The position numbers were made by a program, and so were the translations under genes. Positions 22,664 through 32,459 of a stretch of DNA of 64,000 nucleotides are shown here, piece after piece. The stretch is from the NCBI GenBank assembly GCA_936432065.2, contig OW386293.2, positions 64,316,265 to 64,380,264 on the forward strand, written 5' to 3'. The stretch comes from Rutpela maculata. Its lineage: Eukaryota; Arthropoda; Insecta; Coleoptera; Cerambycidae. The notes under the pieces are model-generated. The model had not been told where the DNA came from. It did no database searches and saw nothing but the letters and a program-made list of their open reading frames with translations. Every line of letters starts with the position of its first letter. The stretch's first letter is position 1.

Positions 22664-22744
22664 CGCAGAAAATGGCATGACAAAGATATAAAAAAATATT
22701 GTGTGCCGTGGACTACACGATAAAAGCAAAGTTTCTACTTCAAG

Positions 22745-23005
22745 CATTTTCTTCGAGGAAACCTATTACGCATCCATACTACTCGAGGTAACCCCACTGC
22801 GCATCCAATTTACTCGAGGAAAGCCATTGTGCATCCATTTTGCTCGAGGAAACCCACTGCGCATTCAAAATACTCGAGGAAACCTACTGCGCATCCATAC
22901 CACTTGAGGTAACCCACTGCGCATCCAAAATACTCGAGGAAACCTATTGCGCATTCATACTACTCGAGATAGCCTACTACGCATCTATACTCCTCGAGGT
23001 AACCC
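22745..23005. repeat. Minisatellite, unit about 30 bases
   Basis: Eight to nine copies of ACTCGAGGAAACCCACTGCG followed by CATCCAT or a variant. The XhoI-like CTCGAG core is kept in most units. Confidence 0.9.
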
Positions 23006-23394
23006 CCTTAGTATAGAATCAAGAAAATAATAGAAGTTCTACACGCCGTACAGGTTGCATGGTATTCTAATTTGAAATCGTAGAAGCTAGGCACACACGC
23101 GATGACGCGTCTCTGACGCTTTCTCCTCATCTATCCTTGAAACGTTGGTGTCAATTTAGCAACCTGCTAATATAATCTTGAAAGGCAGACACACTGATGT
23201 TCCTTTGTTCATAGGACTCGAATTACAATGCAACCTGTAGGGTGTTTATAAATCTTAAAATTCCACACCTAGACTTTCTATCCAAGTCTCTCAACAACGA
23301 ACAATTTTGATACTATATTTGCACTTCACTATGTGGAAATTATTGTTTATGGAACTTTAGTAACATAATATTTGAAAACGTCTACCTCCCAACT
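23006..23394. other. Spacer without a recognised gene
   Basis: No open frame or repeat could be supported. Confidence 0.35.
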
Positions 23395-23663
23395 CTTCAA
23401 CGAAATAAGATCAAAATATAATCTAGTTCCAGATCTCATTAAAATACATACGTGTACCAAATTTCAAGTCAATATCTTAAACGGTTCCAGAGTAAACGTG
23501 CGCACAAAAAAAGTTACACACAGACAGACGTCGACAGACAGAATTTTTTTTTTCGTTCAAACTTAATATTCCGACGTTTCATGACATTCTAAGCCTATTT
23601 GAACAATAAAAATTTTCACATTTTTTTTGTCGTTACTATACTTCCACTGGATGTGGAAGTAAT
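23395..23663 (-). mobile_element. CTTCCACATCC-family MITE, copy C, truncated
   Basis: Reverse orientation, with AAAATACATACGTGTACCAA, ACGTTTCATGACATTCTAAG and an intact terminus CTTCCACTGGATGTGGAAGT. Only the terminal 270 bases are present. Confidence 0.8.
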
Positions 23664-24189
23664 AATTAATTACTAAAGGATGCAAACTATGCATTTATAT
23701 TGAGGCTGTGCGCCAGAGAAGGAAGTTTTGGGTAAATATTCTTTACAGATTTATTCTTTTGTTTAACTGATTTCACAATTCTTACAGTTTCGGAGATAGC
23801 AACAATGGTTTTTTAACATGATTTGTTTGTTCCGAAGATAAAAGAAAGACAATTCAGGTACGAATCTGAAACTTAAATACATTATTTTTTTATCTCGGTC
23901 AGAGGGCCAAACATCATATAAGTAAATTAAGCTAGATCAATGTATAAAGAAAATGTAGTCAAAATATGATGAAACACCTTGTGCAAATTATTATTTGCAT
24001 ATATAACGCCTTCTATTACCTATTTTGTAAAACTCAATTTGTTTTATTTCTTATTCAACTCAGTCTTCCATATATTTTAATTTTAAATTCCGATTACCCC
24101 AATCGTTACACATATATGTTAGGTTTTCTATTATTGTAGCATCTTCTTTACACGTTCCATGGTATTCCATACTAGTGACCTGAGATGTC
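23664..24189. other. AT-rich DNA, nothing recognised
   Basis: No supported gene, RNA or repeat. Confidence 0.4.
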
Positions 24190-24500
24190 ACAACATACGA
24201 ACACAGGTCATAATATTAATTCATCTATAAAAAGTGTGTAATGGAGTGTATCGCAATACAAGTTGTTTTACCATATTCCTGATCGCTTTGTTCAACTTCC
24301 TCATTGGAAATTTTTAATGTGACCACAATCGATCGACATGCATGTGATGCAAGAATAATATGAAAACGGGTATGTGTGTGTGTGCGCGCGTATGCGCGTG
24401 TGCGTGCGGGTATAAGGGGTTTTGTGAAGACATTTGTCCGATTTTCACTGGCGTTGTGAGGACTTTCTTTCTTCCGAGAACCTGCTTTGAGTTCTCGCAA
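24190..24500. repeat. Dispersed repeat around a TG-rich tract, copy 2
   Basis: Related to 8215-8630 through GGAGTGTAT, GGAAATTTTTAATGTGACCAC, CAATCGAT and a degenerate TG/CG tract at 24370-24410. Overlapping short open frames are products of the low-complexity tract. Confidence 0.55.
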
Positions 24501-24940
24501 CGTTCTACCCTCATAAACCTATTCTAAATTGAATGGCGATGACAACTAAACCATATTTTACGAAGTCTTCATAAGACACCTGTAGACCAAACTCACAGTT
24601 AGCGCTTACGTTCAGAGGGGGCGTTCAAATAGTTTTTGAAATACACAGCTTCATGTACCTACGCCATAGTTTCTGCAAGGATTAATGTTTACACAACGTG
24701 TTTATGTGTCATATACCCATGCATTTACCTATTTGATTTTAAATTCTATACTATGCTATTTCATTCATTGTTAACGGTGTCTGCGAGGACTCCAAATACA
24801 TCATTCTACCATGTATCGCTTATGTGAGAAACTCTATAAAGTGTGACATGCTTTCTCCCAGTTGCCCAGCGTATAAACAAGTGGAAGCGTCACTTTAGCG
24901 CTGAGCTGTATTTCGGTTATCTCGAGCGCCACCTTTACAA
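24501..24940. other. Spacer without a recognised gene
   Basis: A 63-codon frame starts at 24636 but shows no domain, and nothing else could be supported. Confidence 0.35.
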
Positions 24941-26880
24941 TGGACTCATTTAGCATTTTTTTAAATTCACATTTCGAAAGTACACCTTGTAGTTAGTAAA
25001 TGTGCAAAATATTAGATTTTTTTTTCAACTCCTCCCTCAAAATAAATAATGAAAATAGAGCACGCGAAAACGCAGTGTGACGTCAAGCCATCCGCACTCC
25101 AGCCAGCGGTCGACCGTCTGTGGGTCGACCGCTAGCCTGCACCCACATAGTTTCATACGGCAAGGACAAAAGACTGAATAACTCATAAACTGCGTTGCCA
25201 GTGGATAAAAAATTAACGTACTGGACACTGGTATTGAAAGAAAAAAGTAATGATCTTCTGAAAAAAGTACAAATGTTAATTAAATCTTTAATATGATATC
25301 TAGGAACATTAATGAATATAAAAAAAATAATATTCTCTAATCATGATAAAAGCAAATAAATAAAAAATAATTAATTGAAAAAATAATAAAATTACTTCGC
25401 CACTTAGATAGTTTTTATTTATTTTGTGTATAAAAAATATGTTCGCAATAATCACTTGAACTGTTATTACAAAAATAGCATCAGTGCATATTCTATGCGA
25501 AATACTTTCAGTGTCCTGTAATCACATGTTAAATTTACTTCCACATCCAGTGGAAGTATAGTAACGACAAAAAAAATTTTTAAATTTTTATTGTTCAAAT
25601 AGGCTTAGAATGTCATGAAACGTCGAGATTTCAAGTTTGAGCGAAAAAAAAATTTCTGTCTGTCGGTCTGTCGGTCTGTAACTTTTTTTGTGCGCACGTT
25701 TACTCTGGAACCGTTTGAGATATTGACTTGAAATTTGGTACACATATGTACCTTATCGAGATCTAGAACTAGATTATCATCTTGTTTCGTCGTAAGGTTG
25801 GGGGGTAAATTGGGGTAAATTTGGGGAAAATAGGTAAATCAAGCAGGTAAGAGTCCATAAAATTGGTATTTAGTATATACAAGAGAAGCTAAGGTCTCAA
25901 AAAAAATGTTGGCATTAGCCACCCCCATTACCACCCCCACCCCATTATTAAAGGGGATGAAAAAAAAATGTGATTTAGTGTGTGTACAAGAACCAGAAAC
26001 ATCAAAATATTTTTTTACTTTATCCACCTCCCACTCCCACCCCGTGTCACCACCCCCACTCCACTACCGATGTGGGGTATCGTTTTATGGGTTTTTGGGG
26101 TAGAGGAATTCAAATATTATATTATTAAAGTTCCATAAACAATTATTTCCAGATGCAAAATTTGTTCGTTGTGTGACTTGGATAGAAAATCCGGATGTGG
26201 AAGTAGTGATTCCTTGGGCAGCGGTTTTTTATTTGTGTATGCAATAGGTATTGAATTTTTAAATATCTCTCAGTGCACTATCGGGACCACAAACATTTTT
26301 ACAATTCCTATAGACAGTAACTGCTTAACTTCCTTGCGGATAACCCAGGTTGGTTCCTATTCCCATGCATCTATTAAACATTTTTTAAATGCAAAGATAA
26401 CACCTTATTCAAACGAGATACAGAGAAACAGAATTTTCGAAAGTGATGGAAAATCCGGAACTAACTTGCGAACAAAAACATGGTGTTCTTTTGATCCTGC
26501 CGTATTTCATTTCACGGATCATGATAAATTATTTTAAAATTTGTCGTCAAAGTTGCGAAATAAGTAAATAGGACGTCATACAAAAAAATGTAGCGATACA
26601 ATGAAAGCAGCACTGACGTACTGATTGTGCTCCAAAAGTATTGATTTCAGTACAAATGTACTGACCTGGCAACGCTGCCCATAGAGCCAGTCGAGCGGGT
26701 GCCGTGACATCATCCGCGCGCTATCGGGCGTTTCAAATATGTTACGAATTGAAAATTAAATATTACAGTTAATATTAATGCTAGCGGCCTAATTTTTTCA
26801 CTATATACTTGAAGGGATAAATACTTACAGAAAGTGCAAAAATAAATTGTAAAATAATATCACTAAATGAGCCCATTGTT
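24941..26880. mobile_element. Candidate terminal-inverted-repeat element, about 1.9 kb
   Basis: It begins CAATGGACTCATTTAG and ends with the complement of CAATGGGCTCATTTAG. Further in, the ends pair discontinuously: TGTGCAAAATA against a TTTTGCAC block, TGACGTCAAGCCATCCGC against GTGACATCATCCGCGC, and CGTTGCCAG against CTGGCAACG. No transposase was recognised and no clean target duplication seen. A CTTCCACATCC MITE is nested inside. Confidence 0.5.
25536..26205 (+). mobile_element. CTTCCACATCC-family MITE, copy D, complete
   Basis: The only copy in the window with both ends. TACTTCCACATCC at 25536 is exactly matched by GGATGTGGAAGTA ending at 26205. TA flanking CTTCCACATCC on both sides suits a Tc1/mariner-type TA target. 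The left end also forms a small hairpin (CTTCCAC ATCCA GTGGAAG). The interior has no transposase, so it would be mobilised in trans. Confidence 0.85.
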
Positions 26881-27144
26881 TTACGTGGGGCAAAGGTCCC
26901 ACACTAGACTCTTAACACAGACTGTTGCAGTAGGGCTGGGATAGACTCAGTGAAGAAACGGTTATGTCCAGGGGTGAAAACGGCAGATTATATTTTCACT
27001 CACTTCCAACAGTAAAACACAAAGTTCGGTAAATAAAAACGTTTATTAAAATATAAAATAGACAACAGTAATAAAATAGAAAAATGCGATCAACAATCGG
27101 ATACAGTTATATAAAGTCTAAATAATATAAAACAATAGTAGTGA

Positions 27145-27919
27145 ATGAGTAAGATGGCTATTTGCAATACGTGTACCAAGTCTCTAAATGACAAATCGCC
27201 TGGACTTCAATGCGGTTTTTGCCAAGTGCCCTATCATTATAAGTGCGTCGATCTGCAAAACCATAAAATACCAGAAGGTTTTTATTGGAAATGTCCCAAG
27301 TGCCAACAAGAGGGATTTCCTTTAAGTGAAACAGGTAATCTCGAAATAAACAATCACAACAACTTATTAAAAGCAATCGAGGATCTTACAAAAACAGTTG
27401 TAAACTTGAATAAGGAAATTCAGAGCCTTAAAGAAGATAGAAAATTTGATCCAGAAATTAATATGGAGATGATAATTAGCGAGATTGCCGAAAGAAGAAA
27501 ACGGGATAATAATATCATAATATTTAAACTTAATGAAGAGAAGACAATGAAAGTCTCAGAAATAATTCACAAAATTGCACTTGATGTGGATCTGACTGGG
27601 ATAAAAACAATAAGGTTGGGTAAAACAGCGAAAGGCCACTGAAGGTCCAAGGCCACTGAAGGTATGTCTGAACTTCTGGGAAGATGCACTAAAAATAATC
27701 AAAAATAAAAGCAAACTAAAAAATCTAAACCTAAGAGTCAATATATCTCCAGACTGCACAATACAACAGCGAACATATTATAAAAAGATAAGAACAGATC
27801 TGGAAGCAAGAGTGAGAAACGGAGAAGACAATTTATATATTAGATATGTTAATGGTACTCCAGTTATAGCAAAGTCAACCGAGGTGCACAATAATCAGAA
27901 AAATGTTGCAAAAAACTAA
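27145..27919 (+). pseudogene. LINE ORF1 with PHD zinc finger, one frameshift
   Basis: The N-terminus has a C4HC3 PHD-type finger (ICNTC, CGFCQVPYHYKC, WKCPKC; residues about 6-53). A coiled-coil-like segment follows (LLKAIEDLTKTVVNLNKEIQ), then RRKRDNNIIIFKLNEEK, typical of the RRM-like part of LINE ORF1 proteins. At about 27628-27640 the 10 bases GCCACTGAAG are present in addition to their normal occurrence at 27649-27658, shifting the frame. Beyond this the frame continues through RPLKVCLNFWEDALK and ISPDCTIQQRTYYKKIRTDL to TAA at 27917-27919. ORF1 proteins bind element RNA, and the PHD finger may bind chromatin. Start chosen at the first ATG, just ahead of the finger. Confidence 0.85.
27910..27916 (+). 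promoter_or_regulatory. Candidate -1 frameshift site AAAAAAC at the LINE ORF1/ORF2 junction
   Basis: ORF1 ends GCA AAA AAC TAA. The heptamer A AAA AAC is one of the strongest known eukaryotic -1 slippery sequences and lies immediately before the stop. Shifting -1 enters the frame that reads LTISHINIRSLHSNF, the start of the ORF2 endonuclease, with no AUG in between. Confidence 0.6.
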
Positions 27920-30351
27920 AAAGACTAACAATTTCGCATATTAATATAAGGTCACTTCATTCTAATTTTGGTTTATTTAAAGACTTAATTTTAAGAGAAA
28001 ATTATGATATTATATGTGTATCTGAAACTTGATTAACGCCAGATGACTCAGATAACAGTTTCTTCCTACCAAATTATACACTCATTAGAGCAGATCGCAA
28101 TACTAGAGGTGGTGGTGTAGCCATCTTAAAGCTAATTTAAAATTTGAAGTTGTCTATTCACAACTGTCTGTTAGCTATGACCTAGAACAACTGTGGGTTA
28201 AAGTTCAAATTCAAAATAAAAGAATTGGTGTTGGTGTCGTATACAAACCCCAAGAGTATCAGTGTCTAGTTTGGAGGAGGTTAGTGCAGTGCTTGAAGAA
28301 TTAAGCTTAGTAGTGGATTCAATAATTCTAACAGGTGACATTAATATTAATTTATTAGATAAAAATGCATATAAAAATATTCGACTCATTTATGTCTAAT
28401 TTTCAACTAAAACAACTAATTAGTTCGCCAACTAGAATTACTAATACAACGGAATCATTAATAGACGTTATTTGTGTAAGTGATAATTTAATTGTACTAG
28501 AATCTGATACTTTAGACCTAAGTAATATAACGGATCACTTATTGGTATATAGCTACTTAGACATAGATATTAAAAAATATAAAGGTGAACCGATTTATTG
28601 TAGATCGTACAAGATGCCACTAGCATCGACTGGAATTTAATTTTGGAAATAGAGGACATAAACGACAAAGTTGAAATTTTAAATAATTATATAACGGAAC
28701 TATTTGACAAGCATGCACCGTTAATATTAGTTAGAAAACATAATCCGCCCTATATTACTTATAATATTAATAGAAATGATCAAGACAAAAAACAAAGCGC
28801 ATAAAAAATATTTACAGACAAAAACAGAGAGATATCGAGCTTATTATATAGATTTAAGAAATTATGTCAATAGTGCTTTTCGTCGAGAAAAGAAAGCATA
28901 TTATAATTATATATTAAAAAAGAATGAAAAAAATCCGCGTGATATCTGGAAAACTTTTAGGGATATGGGTGTCGGAGATTTAAAAAATAAAAAAGATTTG
29001 CCTGAATGCTTGCAAAATTCGCAACTGTTGAATGATCATTTCTTAAATATCGTTGGAAGTACAGCTGTTGACGAAAACCTGTTAGAACTTTATTAAAATA
29101 ACAAAATAAACAATTCAAGTTTTCAATTTAATGAGGTGACAGAAAGCGATATTTGTAGAGCACTTTCATCAATAAAATCAAGAGCGTATGGAGTGGATAA
29201 TATTAATGCTGAGATGTTAAAAATGATTTTGCCGTACTGCATACATATTTTAACTCATCTGGTCAATTATTCTTTAAACACCGGTACAGTCCCGAACATA
29301 TGGAAAACAGCAGCCGTGCTACCGATTCAAAAAAATAATAGGCCTCTAACATGTGACGACCTATATACGCCCTATAAATATTTTACCCTCCTTATCTAAA
29401 GTTATGGAAAAAATTATAATTTTTCAATTTAAAATTTATCTAGAAAATTTTAACATTCTTCCTTCAATTCAATCAGGGTTTCGACAAAAGCATAGTACCA
29501 ATACAGCAATATTAAAGGTTGTAAATGATATTAGCGGTGCAATGGATAATTCCATGCTTACTGTTCTAATTTTACTTGATCAGAGCAAAGCTTTTGATCT
29601 GGTCAATACAAATTTACTGATTGCGAAATTAAAATATATTGGAGTGGAGGATATTGCTTTGCAATGATTTGGAGATTATTTGAGAAATAGAAAACAATTT
29701 GTTAAAATAGGTACAGATTATTTCTCGTCCATGCAGCAGGTGTTAAGTGGTGTACCTCAAGGCAGTGTACTGGGGCCTATTTTGTTTTCAGTATTTACGT
29801 TTGACCTTCCAGATGTTGCCTCAGGTTGCCACTTGCACTTGTATGCAGATGATATCCAAGTATATAAGTCGTCAAAACTTGATGAATTTCCAAATTTAGT
29901 GAAAGATGTAAATGAAAATTTAAATCGTATTTGTACATGGTGCAACAAAAATGGACTTAAACTTAATCCAAAAAAATCACAAGCACTTTGCATCGAAAAT
30001 GAAAGGATAAGGTCTAATCTCCATCTAGATAATTTTGATATCACAGCAAATAATACTAAAATACAGTGGGTAAATAAAAGTTTAGGAGTAAAAATAGACG
30101 AGAATCTTAGCTTTGATCACCACACTAGTAATATATTCAGAAGCTCATATGCTACATTAAAATTAATTTACAAGTTGAAACATGAAATAGATGAAAAAAC
30201 AAAACTAAAACTAGTAAAATCAATTATTTATCCAAGAATCGAATATTGCAGTTCAGTATATTATTATCAGCTAACAGAGTACAATAAATATAAAATACAG
30301 AAAATACAAAACGCTTGCTTAAGATTTGTTTGTAAAATACCACATTGGTAA
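27916..30351 (+). pseudogene. LINE ORF2: endonuclease and reverse transcriptase, multiply broken
   Basis: The endonuclease begins LTISHINIRSLHSNF and shows IICVSET followed by TGA in place of the usual Trp, then RGGGVAI, VDSIILTGDININ and a SNITDH block (Asp-His pair). The linker contains a KNKKDLPECLQNSQLLNDHF segment. RT motifs, in several frames, are SRAYGVDNINAEMLKMILPY, YRPINILPSLSKVMEKII-like fragments, VLILLDQSKAFDLVN (catalytic Asp; Gln-Ser in the usual spot), SGVPQGSVLGPILFSVF and LYADDIQVY (catalytic Asp pair, about 29841). At least four frame breaks occur. The product would nick target DNA and prime reverse transcription there. It stops at 30351, shortly after PRIEYCSSVYY. Confidence 0.88.
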
Positions 30352-30642
30352 ATTATTTGTTTTGTACAATTTAATTTTTTTATAAATATTTTTTTTTAAG
30401 TGTAAGTCAGTAAGTAATTAAGTTGTTTTTCATTATTGGATAAAATTATTGTATTTAGTGTAAGTATTTATATAAACTAATTCATATTTTGTACGTTTTA
30501 ATATTAATCTAGTGCATTTTATAGATGCATAGTTAAGTGTAATTAATTAAATAACGAATATTGTTATTCTTTATGGGAAAGTGTAAGAGCGGCTATGCCG
30601 AACTATCTCCCATTTGTGTACGTCTTAATGTTCACAATAAAC

Positions 30643-30643
<1 letters not shown>

Positions 30644-30677
<34 letters not shown>

Positions 30678-30681
30678 CATA
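30644..30681. repeat. (TTA)n LINE tail
   Basis: A run of TTA trinucleotides directly after AATAAACG. Short tandem-repeat tails of this type replace poly(A) in CR1- and Jockey-related LINEs and mark the 3' end. Confidence 0.85.
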
Positions 30682-31877
30682 AGGAGTTTGTCATTGATAA
30701 ATTAACTCCTATATAAAAAAATTTATTTGACAGTCACATTTTTGTCACTTTGACAGCGATAAAAAAGGTGCATCGTTTTTTTATCATCGATAAAAATACC
30801 TGTTCCTCAAAAGCAGAGTACATCTAGTAGTCACGTCACTTTAAAATCTGTACTCTCAGCTATAATATTTAAGTTTCTGAGGTGCAATATGACGAGGAAC
30901 GATAGAGAGAGCACTACATCTTTAATCTATGAGCACTACTTTATTGCCGATGTCCCGCCCATATATAGTATACATTTATGGTTCCGAGATTGACATAGAG
31001 AGCGCCATCTAGCGCTACTAGAGTTACATTCCATAATGAACGTTCATTGATACATATTTACGTATTTCATCCTTATTTTTAACTTACGAAGTTTGCAACT
31101 TATGTTGAGGTTTGCTTTGTTAAGGAGAGAGAATTTTAAAACAACAAATTAAAATGTTGCACAGCTTTTATTCAACTACTTACTTTTTGATAGATTACCG
31201 TAGGTAAGTACATAGTATATTTTTAGTTTGTTTCCAGAGCGAATGAGTTTACATGACATTTGTAATAAATGATTTGCTTACCTTTGTAACTACGTTATTG
31301 GGCAATTGAAAGCTATGCTTGACTTGTTCCTGTATTATGAGCTATATTAAGTACAATCTTTGTATATTATTGTTACCTGATTGAAAAGTAGGCAAATTGA
31401 AATAGTTACAGATATGCAAAGGTTATAGCCTATATATTTCAAACAGGCTTCGTTTTGGAACTGACGATTGTTTACTACTTATATATGTGGTGTATTTATG
31501 TTTGCTACTACACAATACAATATTACAATTTACAAGGTAAGTTAACAATTAGTAATAAGCTAGAGAAGATATTTATAGATCAAATTTAAAAGCTGGAGTT
31601 ACCCCATTTGCCAAAAACATTTCACGAAACAAAACGTCAAAAAATTATCGCAATATTTGCCGCTGCAGCGACACAAAAAATTAGAGCGATAAATTTTGCA
31701 TGTTGGTACTGTCAAAAGTCGATCTAGGTTGAATTACCACTAATAATGACGTTTGATTGGTGCAGTGTTGTGAAAAAAACGGGCTCTCATTGGCTATAGC
31801 GTTAATGAGTGAAATAATCTTGCCAAAAATCACTCGAGATTTTCTTTTATGGACACATTTATTTTTAACTCAACATT

Positions 31878-31986
31878 TTGCCAGTCAGTAATTTTGCTAG
31901 AAAAACTGATATTTGATAAAATCGCTCGACCTCCGGTCTCGCGATTTTTTCATGTCAGTTTTTCTTATAAAATCACTGATTGGCAA
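31878..31986. repeat. 109-base imperfect palindrome
   Basis: TTGCCAGTCAGTAATTTTG at one end is complementary to AAATCACTGATTGGCAA at the other. AGAAAAACTGA pairs with TCAGTTTTTCT, and AAAATCGC...GCGATTTTTT surrounds a small loop at about 31930. Likely a small MITE. Confidence 0.75.
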
Positions 31987-32237
31987 AAATATTTCGTTAC
32001 AGAGAGAAATTTATCCGATAAAAAAAAGCTCTTGTGATTTTACTGTTGATGAAACTTAAAAATGTTTTATTTTGCAATATACAAAGTTGTACGGTTGACT
32101 AAATGAACGAGGGAAGGTCGTGGGCTATTTTTTGATACAGACGGACGGAAAACAACCATATTTTACTTCGTTTCGGAAATATAATGGTGAAGTTACATTT
32201 GATTGAATCGGTATGAATTTGCCAATAAATTCTTCAA

Positions 32238-32459
32238 ATCTCACTGATAAGTTGTCGTGAAATAACTTAGTACTAGATATCTGCGGAGAGCATGGCTTAA
32301 GCGATTGGTGGTCGGAACGGTTCTCTCCTCAAAATCCCTTACTAGTCGATCTCACTGATAAGTTGTCGTGAAATCACTTACTACTAGATGTCTGCGGAGA
32401 GCATGGCTTAAGCGATCGGTGGTCGGAACGGTTCTCTCCTCAAAATCATTTACTACTCG
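32238..32459. repeat. Tandem duplication, two units of 111 bases
   Basis: Units start ATCTCACTGATAAGTTGTCG at 32238 and 32349 and end before a third partial ATCTCAC at 32460. Each contains GCGGAGAGCATGGCTTAAGC and GGTCGGAACGGTTCTCTCC. The few differences suggest a recent event. Confidence 0.92.

Larger units (their letters stand above)
26885..30681 (+). mobile_element. Non-LTR retrotransposon with PHD-finger ORF1 (CR1/Jockey-like), decayed
   Basis: Contains a PHD-type ORF1, an ORF2 with apurinic-type endonuclease and reverse transcriptase, and a 3' tail of TTA repeats after AATAAACG. ORF1 has one local-duplication frameshift. ORF2 has several stops and frameshifts and ends soon after the RT thumb, so the C-terminus is lost or was short. 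The 5' border is not defined: a 5' UTR of about 250 bases is assumed. The relative at 59.3-63.6 kb has the same plan but is a different family. Confidence 0.85.

Noticed and set aside
26169..26537. 122-codon frame at 26169
   Set aside because: Its start lies within the end of a MITE and no domain or splice signals were recognised. Kept only as a remark under the TIR element.
29757..30044. 95-codon minus-strand frame
   Set aside because: Antisense shadow of the LINE RT.
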